Part shown: in pieces, positions 1 to 11,700 of the stretch
How the letters are laid out: the number at the start of each line of letters is the position of its first letter
How positions within the stretch are numbered: the stretch's first letter is position 1
Source: Rhynochetos jubatus
Taxonomy: Eukaryota > Chordata > Aves > Eurypygiformes > Rhynochetidae
DNA: 64,000 bases
Assembly (NCBI GenBank): GCA_027574665.1
Contig: CM050659.1
Span: 17,895,001-17,959,000 of the forward strand
Direction: 5' to 3'
The notes under the pieces: generated by a model
Databases searched by the model: none
What the model saw: only the letters and a program-made list of their open reading frames with translations
What the model was told of the DNA's origin: nothing
Program-made: the position numbers and the translations under genes

Positions 1-1983
1 CCCTTGTGTTTGTACAGCGATGCTCAGTTAATCTCTGTAGAAGAATAATGTCCTTTTGTATGAAAGTCAGGTGCTGCTCGGGCAGGCTGCCATCAAAGAC
101 CTTTACGTATGTGGTTTATTGAGTTGCAGAACTCATTGTGGCATTTCCATGTTTCCTAGCACCAGGACTTGACATTAAGTCCTCAGATAACCTGTGTTGT
201 TGGATAATCCAGGCAAAATGAGAAGCAGTGTCAGGGAACTGCTGGAATACAGAAGCAGGCTGTTGGAGTGAGCAGAAACAGGATTATAGGAATATAGGAG
301 GGAGGAGGAGAGATCAAAGGCAGGAATACTAGGGCAGATGATGTTCTGGGATAAATTCCCTTTCGTATTGCTTGCACATGCTTATAATCTGCTCTGCTGC
401 TTGACTTCGGGTTGTTTTGTGGTTTTTATTTTTTCCAAACAGCTTGTGGATGTCAGTGTCTCATACCTCTATAATCTGTAGCTTTATATTGAGCTCTGTA
501 ATGTAAAAAAGATTTCAAGTTTCTCTGAAAAGATGGCCAGGTCTGTATTACCAGTATGCTTGTGATGGACAGGCCTTTCTCCACCATTCATACTTCATGA
601 ATGACTCCATAACTGGGGGATAGAGCACAGTGGCACATGAACCAATTTATACTAAGTAGCAGTTAAAAACGGAACGGAAAATGTGAAAGCTAATAGGGAA
701 ATACAGTCACACGCCAACAGAAAGAGACATTTGGAAATAGTGTCACAGATGCAGATAAATTAAGATAAAATCTTGCTAGTATTATTTATGGGCAGGACTC
801 CTTTGTTTTACAGTGGAAAAATATAAAAAAAATACAGTAGTGAAGATTATTGGCAGGAGGCTGCTCTTTACCTTCCCTAAAAGCCACACGAGTTGGCTCC
901 TCATTCTGCGGTGTTTTTGGGAGTGAGGTTCCAATCTCATCCTACAGAGGACAAGGACATGAGCCTTTGGCTGCAGGGCTGAGCACACGGTGGTCTCCTA
1001 GCAAACCAGGGATTGCGAGGCTGAAGCAATATTTAACTCTAGTTACACTCATTTTAATAATTAGCCAGGAGCCAGTTCCCATACTTTGAAGGGTGTGTTC
1101 TGCTTTGGAGACATGCAATGTGCCTCCTCTTTTCAGTACCCAGCGCTTAAAAATGCACTGATTTTCAGGACTGACTGGCAAGTGGATGTTAGGTGGGTCT
1201 GACCTTCACGTTCATCTCACCAGAAGAAAAATATGAAGGTGGCCACGTTGCCAAATAAGATGGAAGATGGGTTTGTTTCTGTGACAAGATACTGAGTGAA
1301 CCTTTCTGACCTTATTTTCAGGGACCTGACGCCCTGCCGGGGCAATAGCCCTTCTAGCTGGTAGGAGAGCCAAGACTGCAGGGTGAAAGCACAGAGCAGA
1401 AGATGGCAGGTTTACTCTCCAAGTAAAAAAGGAGATTATTTTTGTCTTGATAAAACCGTCTCATTTTCTCTCTGCCAGAGCAACCTGCAATGAAGTGGTG
1501 TCAATATAATACACACAAAACACTGCTCTTGTGTTGAATCCAAACTACTAAGTCCGTCCTCTGAATATTATTGTAATAGATTTTTCCCCCTATGTTTTTA
1601 TTTCCTCTCAACTATTCAAGCTGGAGAAGAGGGACTGACAGAGACTGCTCATTTCTCCCAGCAGCTGGCAGTGATGTGAGGCTAATAATTTTCCCTGTGA
1701 TTTTTGCTAAGCTTTGGATTAAATCCACTGATGTGCTGTCTTAAGTAGGGGATATCTAGCTTCGTTCTGCTTGGCCTGGTTCAGAACTGGATTGTGAATG
1801 TGGCTATCTCTCGTCCCCAGCAAATGCAGAGGCTTGCTCTCCAACTGCTTGGGTATACAAAGGTATATATCCAGGTGGGACAGGTCCAGGGAAGGAGGAG
1901 GGTTGTGGTCCCATCAGTGGAGTCTCTCTCCACCATCCTCTGGAAGTCTCCTAAATTGTGTTTCTGATACCTCTCTGTCTCTG

Positions 1984-2086
1984 TTTGGTTTTTTTTTGTT
2001 TTTTGTTTGTTTGTTTTGTTTGTTTGTTTTGTTTTGGTTTTGGTTTTGTTTTTGTGGTTTTTTTTTTCTTTTTTTTTTTTTTGTCT
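1984..2086. repeat. T/G-rich low-complexity tract
   Basis: About 100 bases made almost only of T with scattered G, including repeats of GTTT and GTTTT units, ending in T runs interrupted by single C or G. It lies inside the receptor intron. Read on the minus strand it gives Lys/Asn/Thr/Gln-rich artificial peptides, and on the plus strand Phe/Leu/Cys-rich ones. Those frames are composition artefacts, not genes. It could be the tail of an old retroposon, but no retroposon body is recognisable beside it. Confidence 0.85.
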
Positions 2087-4084
2087 TGAAATTGTTTTGG
2101 AAAACCTTTCCAAACGGAAATTCTGGTGCTGGGCACACATTCTGCATTTTGTTGAAGTGCATATTTTTTGATGAAATGAATAAAAGTTTTGCTGCAGAAG
2201 AGCATTCGCTCTCTAGGGTGCCTGTGTGAGCACTAAGCCTGACCAGAGGTGGTTCTGCCCTTGGCAGCGGGCAGAAACAGAGTTAATTATGTGGGGAGCA
2301 GGTTCAGTGACTGCATTTTAAAAAGCTCTAAGTAAGATATTAGACTGGCAAAAAAGCAGCACTGTGGCACAACAGCCACACAAGTTGTGTGCTGTGGTAA
2401 ACCAATGTCTGTGAAATCTCCCTCTAAAAAGATTTCAGCACTTCATATGACCCCTACTAATATTTATTTTTAAATGACGCTTTGTGTCAGCTGTCTCAGC
2501 TCCACACCGCCCTGGGCTATTCTCAAGTCTGGACTGTTTTCCAGTCAGCGTGAAGTGGACTTTGCTGCCTGATACGAACTGTTGACTTGTCCTGATAGTT
2601 TTTGTTGGCAACAAATATAGCAATGAGCTGCGGCCATGATTTCTGCCAGCCTTTGGGTCTGTTTTCTGAATTCTGAAGCCAGTGACCTAGCTGAACTGAT
2701 ATCTCAGAGATGCCTTTCATAGGTACTACAGAAAAAGATTTCTTTTTAGTGTTTTTTCATATAATCTGGTAGACAGCAGGTGTGATCAGCCAGCTGTGGT
2801 GTTGCCTGTAACACATGGAGCATAGGTGTTGACACCTTAAATGTGTTAAACAGATCCTCTACTGGTACTCTAGTAATATTTTCCTTCCTGCCACTGCAGA
2901 TATACCTGAAGGTAGTAGAGTTAGGAAAAACAACTACTTTTTCTAGTGTTCTGTCCTCTGACTGCAATGCTGAGCTCCTGAAATGACAAGTTGTCTATTC
3001 ATCAAAAAGCTGAATATTGACAGATGTCGTTTTCAATATTATAGTAGTTATACCATTTCCCAAAAGACCTCAAGGTCCCTTTCTTAATGCATTTCTCTAC
3101 TCTGACTGGCAAGCTGAACAGAAAGGCTTTTTGCCTGCCTAAAAATACACCAGTCTCATAAAATGAGCAGTAGCTGCTGTTAGGAAGTCACTGGTCGCCC
3201 AGGTCACTGGGGGCTGCTCCACACAGTAGATCTGACAGGTTTTGTCCCACGCAATGTGCCATTTTCAGTACAGCAAAGCTTAAATTATTTTATATTTGCA
3301 CAGACTCAACTCTCTCTGTTTTAGAGTCTAAATGAACAACCTGCAGCAGATACTCTTTGGGGATGGCTGACAGCAGCTTATTAATCATATTCCTTTCCCA
3401 GGCCCAGACAGTGTAGGAGTGACTGACCTTCCATATTGCCTTGGACAACTTTAATATTAAAGGAACAGGAAAACAAGCTAGATAAGATAAGCACATAAAG
3501 GCTGGCTGCACCATGGCTCCTGGAAGCATGAACACTGCAAAAATCATCTTGAAAATATACCTGTCACATGCAAGCAACCAAAAAAGACCTTTCCCTTGCA
3601 ACTGCTGTCAGCACAATGAATAAACCACTGAAAACTTAACCTGCCTGTCCCAATTCTTTGGCCCATGATGGACAGAGCTTATGTGAATTGTCACTGTGTG
3701 ATGTTATAAAAATATTGTGTCCTGTATAGTATTCACAGGAATGAAGTTCTCTGCAGGGCAGCAAATGCTAGGTGGCTGCCTGGTGATTACAGTTGTGCTG
3801 ACTGATTAACAGGGAGAGGAAAATCCTCTCCTACACAACTTAGAGGAACACAGGAATTTGGCCCACAGCTATAGCTGGGTTAAGGGTAACTCTTCCAGTT
3901 TAGAATTTTCTTAAGAAGGAATATGCAGGTTAATCATGCCTAGTTTCTCTCCATTGCTGTCACTAGTAGAGCAAAGTCTTATTTTCTAGGGTTTCAAATT
4001 CCAAGTGCAGGGTCGAGTGAAGCTTGTGAGAAGAGTTAGGCCTAAGTAGGAGTTCTGAGATGCAAGCTGTGTATCTGGACCTAC

Positions 4085-4119
4085 GCTAACCTCTCACGCT
4101 CTCTTCTCTTTTTCTGTAG
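4085..4119 (+). promoter_or_regulatory. Splice branch site, pyrimidine tract and AG acceptor of exon 2
   Basis: A CGCTAAC branch-site match has its branch A at about 4089. It is followed by an almost uninterrupted pyrimidine tract (4090-4115) and a TAG ending at 4119. The branch-to-AG distance is about 30 bases, which is typical. The exon opens with GC, completing a glycine codon split after its first base (phase 1). This fits the known intron position of vertebrate melatonin receptors and explains why the reading frame must start here and not at any ATG in the exon. Confidence 0.92.
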
Positions 4120-4988
4120 GCAACATCTTTGTCGTCAGTTTGTCTGTTGCAGACCTCGTGGTTGCGGTTTATCCATACCCTCTGATCTTGAGTGCCATTT
4201 TCCATAATGGGTGGACCATGGGAAATGTTCACTGCCAGATAAGTGGGTTCCTGATGGGTTTAAGTGTCATCGGATCCATTTTCAACATCACAGCGATCGC
4301 AATCAACCGCTACTGCTACATCTGCCACAGCCTTCGGTATGATAAGCTTTTCAACCTGAAGAACACCTGCTGCTATCTCTGCCTGACCTGGATACTCACA
4401 GTGGTAGCAATTGTGCCAAACTTCTTTGTTGGCTCCTTGCAGTATGACCCTCGGATTTACTCCTGCACCTTTGCCCAGACGGTGAGTACATCATACACCA
4501 TCACAGTGGTGGTGGTTCACTTTATCGTCCCGCTGTCCATCGTGACGTTTTGCTACCTACGGATCTGGATTTTGGTGATTCAAGTCAAACACCGTGTGAG
4601 ACAAGACTGCAAGCAGAAGCTCAGGGCAGCTGATATCCGGAATTTCTTGACTATGTTTGTGGTTTTTGTCCTTTTCGCTGTGTGCTGGGGACCATTAAAC
4701 TTTATTGGCCTTGCTGTTTCAATTAATCCTTCCAAAGTGCAGCCACACATTCCAGAATGGCTTTTCATCCTGAGCTATTTTATGGCCTATTTTAACAGCT
4801 GCCTCAATGCTGTGATCTACGGGCTTCTTAACCAGAATTTCCGGAAGGAGTACAAAAGGATACTGCTGACACTCCGGACTCCCAGGTTGCTGTTCATCGA
4901 TGTGTCCAAGGGTGGCACAGAAGGGATGAAAAGCAAGCCATCTCCAGCCGTAACAAACAACAACAACCAGGCTGAAATACACTTATGA
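4120..4988 (+). CDS. MTNR1C: Melatonin receptor Mel1c, last coding exon (TM2-TM7 and C-tail)
   Basis: Rhodopsin-class G-protein-coupled receptor for melatonin at the plasma membrane; the family couples mainly to Gi. The exon encodes the split Gly plus 288 residues, ending at TGA 4986-4988. Known family members are about 350 residues, so roughly 57 (N terminus and TM1) lie in exon 1 outside the window. Visible landmarks: the TM2 Asp of SVADLVV (4152); the extracellular disulfide pair Cys 4233 and Cys 4464; NRY in place of DRY (4305), followed by the family-specific CYICHS; the ligand-pocket Asn of VPNFF (4419), Gln of CTFAQ (4476) and His of TM5 (4518); TM6 CWGPLN with Gly (4689); and NAVIY in place of NPxxY (4806-4820). 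The short tail ends in an Asn run, then QAEIHL. QDCKQK and ADIRNF in loop 3 and the TM6 Gly fit Mel1c better than Mel1a or Mel1b. The frame is intact. An in-frame TTG at 4140 is an internal Leu, not a start. Confidence 0.95.
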
Positions 4989-6986
4989 GTCAGACTAGTA
5001 CTATTTATTCTGGATTACAGTTGTGTATATAGTATATAAGAGCCTTTCTACGTGTGCATTTCACAGCTGGTGTTGCTGGGCCCCTCATGCAAGGAAGGAG
5101 TCTGCTACCTTTCATGCTTAGCTTATTGCTGCAACATCAAGGCTTTGAGTATGGATTTTCAGAATGGAAACGACTGATCTTTATTTTTTTTCTTTCCATA
5201 TGCTGTCTTTCACTGTGTGCCTAATTAATAGGTTTGGTTGCTTTTGCCACAAGCATGCCAATATCCTTGAAAAGGGAAGCGTTCCGAGTGCATGGAGAAA
5301 TGCAGTTATGCTTGAAACGCAGTCTTCAAGAGCCAGCAAAATAGTCATGTATTATGAACCTTTCTCCCCTCCCTCTGAATTCTATTTTTTTAGCATTAAT
5401 ATAACCCAAACTGTAATGGACAAAGTGTAAACTGCATGACCTTTTACCTTTTCAGTTAGGTAACGGTATTAGCCAACAGGCATACATATGGGCATGATGA
5501 CTTCTACTGCGTGTGCATTTGTTCTCCTTTTTCTTTTCTCTTAAGGTTTAGAAACCAACCTGGGCTAGATGTGAGACAGGCAAAAGCCAGACCTAGTGAA
5601 TGTCTGATGCACCCATTTTAATTGAATATCTACAGATATTAAGTACTCTTGCACTCTCCTTCTCAGGCCATGAGTAAGAGTATAACAGATGACATAATCT
5701 AATTGCAGGAAGATACTTGGAGCCTGATTCTAATTTAGGCAGTATCCTGTCATGGCCAGCATTCATTCCAAACATCTATCAGAAGTCCCTGCTTCATGAA
5801 CATCATTAAAAAAAAAAGGTGAACATAGCAGATTCCCATCTGTTTAATGCAGATGCTGGCTTTTAAGTTCCAGTAATACTTAGGCTTGCAGACAAAGGGA
5901 GAAGGGGAAGTGCTTCAAACATCTCTCCTTTGCCCAACACATAACATGAATTTGGTGGAGGAAAACAAAAGTGGAGATTTTTTTTCCATTTTATTCATGT
6001 ACAAAGCTGTAATTAATTCATGGAGCTGGGAGAGGAAAGCCACTGAAATATATTAATGTATCAGTTCTTAGTTAAAGCCTGAGCTCTCTTATCTTTGTCA
6101 TTGGAAACAATGTCCTGATGTGCTGGGAAGGCCAGTATCACATTATAAACAAGCACACAGTGCTGATTCTTTAATGGTGTGTGTGGGCTGACGGGCAGCT
6201 GTCTGTAAATACGACTTCTATTTTTTTTTTTTTGCTTCACTGTGAATTCATCTCCTTATTGTTTTACGTGTGTGGATCCTGCTTTGAAACAGTCCCATAA
6301 AAATCAAGGGATAAACTTCCTCTGGTGCAACTCTACCTTCAAGCTAGCAAACCTGGCTTGATGTTGGTGTGCTGAGAGGCACAGCGGGAGCTGTGCGATG
6401 GAGAGGAGCAGGTCTGAACCCTGTGGGTCTAATGAGGACAGCAGTCAGCCCTGCTCCTGGTCAGAGTGCAGCCTTCTCTTTTTGATCATAGTCAAAGCAG
6501 GACTAGTTCCCAGGGCTGAACCCTGAAACACAGAACCAGACTTTGCAATAGCATGTCGGTGCCTAGAGATGGAGGTACGTAGGATTTACAAAAACCCTGG
6601 GCAGGTTAAGCCCCTAATCTTTAGTGAAGTTAACAAACCATTTGTGCATCGCTTAATGAAAGCAACTTGTTGCTGAATTTCCCTTCTGCTGATTTCTGGG
6701 GGGAAGAGAAACTGAGAAAAATTAAGCCCTTTTATGAAGTGGGCCAAGAAGCATCGCATGGCGCGTGGCTTCAGGGAGGACTGAAGTGTGCCCTGTTGTG
6801 AAGGTTGCTGCGACGCAAGGGCAGGCTCTGCATTTATAGGGCACCCTGGCACTTCGTGATGTTTCAAACTTGAACATCTCAGCCACTTCAGATGATTATT
6901 GTTTTGAAGTGTGCCGCAGCCAGCCTCCCATAATAGGAATCAAACTGAGTTCTGTTTTGGCCTCTTAATCTGCCTGAGCATGGCCA

Positions 6987-6992
6987 AATAAA
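6987..6992 (+). terminator. Possible proximal polyadenylation hexamer
   Basis: A canonical AATAAA about 2.0 kb after the receptor stop. The downstream sequence is not clearly GT-rich, so usage is uncertain. If used, it would give a 3'UTR of about 2 kb. Confidence 0.25.
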
Positions 6993-8666
6993 GGTATCTT
7001 GACCCTCAGAAATAATGTGGTCCGTTTGCCTTCCAGCAAAACCAGTCTGGATGAATTCACACCATTCCATGCAAACAAAATAATTTTGAGTCAAACTTGG
7101 ATGTGAACAACACCGAGGAATTCATAAGCACAGGGAGTGTTTGTCCCGCCGCACCAAGGAGATGTCGCGTGTTCCGTGACTTCTCTTCAAAGTTCTTTGC
7201 AATTAGCCACAACAGTGTTAGTTAGAATCACATTAGGAAATTATTTTAATCATCTAGCGCCAAGCCAAATATACTCCTTTAAGACAATCATGAAGAATCT
7301 TGGACAGGTTTGCCAAATATCTCAAATGCCCCACAAATGGGGTTTCATCTTATGGATCCTTGTCGTTTTAACTGAATGTTCAGTGAACGCGACGTGATTT
7401 TTTTTTTCTTTAAGCTTGTATTTGCACTATTTCTTATTCAGGCTCCAAAGTAACAGCCAGCCAGCATTTGAACCAAACCAAGTAAGCCAAAGAGGTCCCG
7501 AACAGGCAAGCTGTGGGTGTCTCTGCTAGCAGCTGGTAGGAAGGGGAGTGTCAGGAGCATGACAGGGCATCTCCCCAGGACTCGCAGAGAGTCACTGCTG
7601 GCCCAAACTATGCAAAATGATAGGGGGATCTGCTCATCTGCTGTAGGCTCTGAGCCCGACTCCTGCCCAGGTCTTTGCAGGGGACAGGCTAAGTACCTCC
7701 TGCACTGGGGTGGGTCCTGAGCAGCAACCTGCACGTGCAGACCCTGCCACCACCCCGCAGGGTGGGAATGGGTCTGCGATGGGTGCCTTTCATCTAACAG
7801 CATGGAGAGCTTGCCCTAGCAGGACCCGTTCAGAAGTGCTTTGGGTGTCCCAGTATAAGTGAGGGCTGCCCAAGAGTGAGCCCGGAGATGGGATGATTCA
7901 GCTGCTGTGGTTGGAGTCCTGAGCTCAGTCCTGCTGGAGCTGAGGTTTGCAATATGAAACGTGAAAAGCAGGGAACGTGGCTTCAAACAGAAACCACTGT
8001 GCCATTTGCTAGCACTTTGATACAGAGACAGTGCTTAAGATAGGATAGATTTTTATACTGATTTATTCTAAGACTGCCTAAGCAGCTCCTTATTTTTATG
8101 TTAAGAAATGGTTAACAGGGTACAGAGAGTTTATTTTGTTAATATTTGTTTACAGAAAAAGCGAAATGTGTCTTACACTGGGAATCCTGAGCAGTGTCAG
8201 AGTTTCCTTGTGGGAAACTGGCTTTAATCCAAAATCGAGCTTTCATGGAGATCTACAGCTTAAACCATGCTCTGCCAATTCCACCTGTTGTATACCTGGC
8301 CTTAAGTCTCAGAAATAACATTGAGATCTCCTGTAAACTGGTTTTAAATCGCTTGCTCTGGATTTGACCTGGTGGTATTGAATACCTATTCTAGCCCCAA
8401 ACTCTGAAATTGTCATAGTGGACATAGATCTAGGGAGAGGCAGTATTGCTGCAAAGGGAGATGAATCTCTTGCCACAAAGAAATATTTTTGGATGTTGCT
8501 AATGAATGTTGTTTAAACTATTTAAGAAGAATGTAACCAATATATTTATATATAAATATGCATTGTATATGCTATTTCCATTTTATAATTTGATTAAAAA
8601 TCCTTCCGTATACTTCCCTTTTTTTGTTCATAAAGTAGATTCATTCCCTTTAGCTGTTAAAACTGT

Positions 8667-8745
8667 AATAAATCTGCCATTGGACTGCTTATTGATTTTT
8701 TTTCCACTTGCAGTTATTTTTTAATAAATATTTGACACAACAGCT
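8667..8745 (+). terminator. Candidate distal polyadenylation region
   Basis: Two canonical AATAAA hexamers at 8667-8672 and 8723-8728 sit at the end of a very AT-rich stretch (8500-8730). The second is followed within about 20 bases by CACAACA, a plausible cleavage zone, and then by the GT-rich GGGTTTGGTG (8746 onward), a typical downstream element. Base composition changes to more GC-rich sequence right after. No other plus-strand coding exon lies between this and the receptor stop, so the simplest assignment is the MTNR1C mRNA end. Confidence 0.55.
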
Positions 8746-11700
8746 TGGGTTTGGTGACTCCCAGAAAGCAGATTGAATTGACAAATATAATTGAGTTCAG
8801 GCATACCGCAGCTGCCCAGCTCAGACCTGGAAGAGAATGTGCATCTGGGACATCTCCTTGGATTTACCTGCTTTTTTTCCACCTGCCTGTGAGCCAGCTG
8901 CCTGATGCACTACAGCCTCACTCATCAGAGAAGAAACTTCCTCCACACTGCCACCGGTCTCATCGCTGTGTGTCCCTCCAAGGCCTTTGCCTTTCTCGTG
9001 TCTGTGTCTATCCATTGGGTGCTGGGGAAGCAAAGACTGTGCCGCATCCGTTTCCTTGCCCTACAAACCGCATTGCAGCAGGGAAGGAAAGCACAGCTGA
9101 GCTGTGAATGCCATGATGTGGGAGCCAGGGCAGTTGCAAGCCAGGGCACGAGGTGGCATTTGGGTTGTAGGGAAGGGTCGGGGGCAGAGAGATTCCCCCT
9201 GGGCTGGAGGCAGAGTGATGGGCGTTACATACTTGGTCTCCATCAAGGAGCTTTGTGAGGATGAGGTCTGCCGTATCCAAGATGGGGAGTCTCAGTGCCA
9301 CTTCCGAAGTGGGCGTGATGGGAGTATGAAGCGTTGTCGTAACTGCAACTTGAGCTCCCCATTGAGTTTTTACGCAGACCAAGTGCTTTCTTCCTGTTTC
9401 CTAACCAGATGCCATGTGTAGTCAGTGGTGTTAAGATAATAAAGGCTGAGATTACCCATTAACCCAAAACATTGCTGAACAACCATGGAGCAGTTGTGTT
9501 GCGTAAGCAATCACTGTTCCTTCATTGACATCCCAGAGCAGTACTGCTACTTTTATTGCTAATCTTTTCTGACAGGCACTGGACTTCATCTGCTGCTTCC
9601 ACAGTAAAGCCTGTGGTGCTCAGTGATATGACACACTGAAAGAAGTGTTTATGATCATTACAGATCCCAAAATGCCTGTTCGAGATGAGCTGCTAGAAAA
9701 CCCTTGCTTGGACTTGTACCTACTATTCCTGCTACGTGGCACTGAACTGTCAGAAGTGAGGCAGTATTATTTATGTACTTATTTGCCGTTGAAGTCTAGT
9801 AGCTGGGAGATAAGATACAGCTATAAAAGACAAGAGGTGCGATAATTCAACACCAGGATAAAATTTCACTCATGGTGACTATTTAGAAATCAATATTTGT
9901 CCTAATGTATTTACTTCCAAGCTTATAATTTATAACATAAAGCCAGTCAGTAAAAAGCTGCTGCATATGTATTTAGAATTTTATTGAAAAAATGTAAATT
10001 ACTGGGCCTGACGCAGTATTTCTTACCATAAAAGCCCTGAGATAAGAAATGCAGAATGAGTTCTTGCAAAAACTCTGTGATGGGATATGCAAATATTTTC
10101 ACTGGCAATAAGAACCATAAAATTTGTATCACTCATGAACTATGTTTGTGAATGGAAGCTCCATCATATTGTTAACTGAATTTTCACTTTGTAATGCTTG
10201 TTTATAATATCCATTATTCATATGCTCCACGTAATGCACTGTACAGCAGAGATAGAATTTACAGTATGGGGTCAGTTTCCAGAACAAACAAGGTGAGTAT
10301 GAACCATTCACCAAAACATATTTTTTATGTTTTCTCCCAACCATGGTCTCCTGGTAAGGTTTTTAACTTAAATAAGATCTTCTAATAGGCCAGGGAAACT
10401 TAAATGTCTTTTAGATTAGTGGCAGTGGCTATGCAGTCACAGCTTACTTAGGTTACCGTTTGAATAGACTGAGCCATCAAACCATATTATAAATCTGTCC
10501 AGTTGAAGCACATAATTTATTTTGGATGTAGAATATTTTATAGGTATCACATTTCATAAATTGTGATGTCTTTCCTTCTGCATTGTACCCCTCCTGTGAG
10601 CAAAACTTCTGAATTTCCCTGGAAGTAGGATGCCACATTATTTCCTCATCTGTAAGCAGTTTCCTTTGCCTCAAGGTAGGTTTCCAGTGGTTTTGATAAG
10701 TGTGTAGGATAGAGGTGTTAACATGGCATCAAAATACAACATCTCCTGGGTGAAAAGTGACAGCTGTTTTGCAATTAGAAAAAAAAATGTGCAAAACAAT
10801 TTGCAGGAAATAATTGAACAATACATTTGTGGTTGAAATAGGAATATTTGGAGGGATTGTACTTCAACTGGGACCTGTCCAGAGCAATGAAGTTAATGAA
10901 CCCGTTAATATAAAAAATGACCCAGGGATTTTTATGGCGCTGAGGCACACAGCCGGCGTGGAGCCAGGTGACTGGCTGGGGGAGCCCCTGCGGCACGAGC
11001 AGAGAAAAGGACAACACAGTAGGTCATACTAAAGAAACTTAGAGAAGGCCAGAGTGTACTTCTGAAAATATTAAATGCACAAATGTGCTGGTTGTTAATA
11101 GAAAAGTTTAGTAAGATTTTGCCTTTTTTTTTGAAAATGAAAAACCAGTATTTCCCTTTCTAACTCTTTTCAAATATTACAAAGCACTGTTAGTCAACCT
11201 GAACACTTGTTTCTTATGGGTATTTCTCCTGCCGTCACTGCCGCACCCTGGCTCCCCACAGCATCAGCCTGACGTGGCTGGGGACAAGTAATTTATTCCA
11301 AAATTCTACTGCAAGAGGAAATGGGTCCAAAAAATGTGTTGCAGGAGTCTGGGGCATGCACAGCACCACATCGACTTGTGCTGGAGGCCAGGCCCATGCC
11401 ATGCTCTGGCCTGGCTCTTCACATGGGTGGGTGAGGTGGCTGCCACCATAGGAGCCCCTTATCACCTTGGTGGGATCATCTGAGGAGCCTGTGCCTTGAG
11501 GAGACGGGGTTCTGCCAGTAATTCACAGCCAGATCTTGAAGAAAACATTTTCTCTCTTCCCCCCAGCTGTGATTTAGTTGTAAATAAAACAGATTACTGT
11601 CAAATGCTCCCAAAGGACCATTGTGGTTTGGTGGCGGCTTTAGAGGGCCCCCCATGAGCTGCAGGGGTGGTGGCTTGGGCACAGCTGGCCAGGCAGGGAT

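Larger units (their letters stand above)
1..4119 (+). other. MTNR1C intron 1 (3' portion), non-coding
   Basis: Non-coding sequence immediately upstream of the receptor's second coding exon. Melatonin receptor genes have one coding intron, placed after TM1 in the first intracellular loop, so this is inferred to be the 3' part of that intron. I looked for the exon 1 end (a run of Lys/Leu/Arg/Asn/Ala/Gly codons followed by GT) and for a GC-rich first exon and found neither, so exon 1 lies left of the window. Apart from a T/G-rich low-complexity tract at 1984-2086, no recognisable repeat was seen. Short open frames here, including a 103-codon one on the minus strand at 3290-3601, resemble nothing I know. 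Confidence 0.8.
4989..8745 (+). other. MTNR1C: Probable long 3'UTR of MTNR1C
   Basis: AT-rich, repeat-poor sequence directly after the receptor stop, with no splice signals or coding frames I can support. No convincing polyadenylation hexamer with a downstream GT-rich element occurs close to the stop. The best transcript end is the AATAAA pair at 8667 and 8723, which would make the UTR about 3.75 kb. An AATAAA at 6987 and an ATTAAA at 5805 (directly followed by an A run, so possibly artefactual) could give shorter forms. Small open frames, for example at 5164-5430 and 8506-8724, look like AT-rich UTR read-through. The extent is inferred; the terminator at 8.7 kb could belong to a separate transcript. 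Confidence 0.5.

Noticed and set aside
1781..2229. Lys/Asn-rich (minus) and Phe/Cys-rich (plus) open frames of 80-143 codons
   Set aside because: Created by the T/G low-complexity tract at 1984-2086.
3290..3601. Minus-strand 103-codon frame with hydrophobic stretches inside the receptor intron
   Set aside because: No family similarity recognised, no upstream signals, and isolated inside an intron; hydrophobicity alone is weak evidence.
1..4119. Possible MTNR1C exon 1 or promoter within the window
   Set aside because: No frame encoding a TM1-like segment followed by a phase-1 GT donor was found, and no GC-rich first-exon region; it must lie further left.
5805..5818. ATTAAA followed by an A run, resembling a processed transcript tail
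   Set aside because: The hexamer merges with the A run and no GT-rich element follows; more likely simple sequence.
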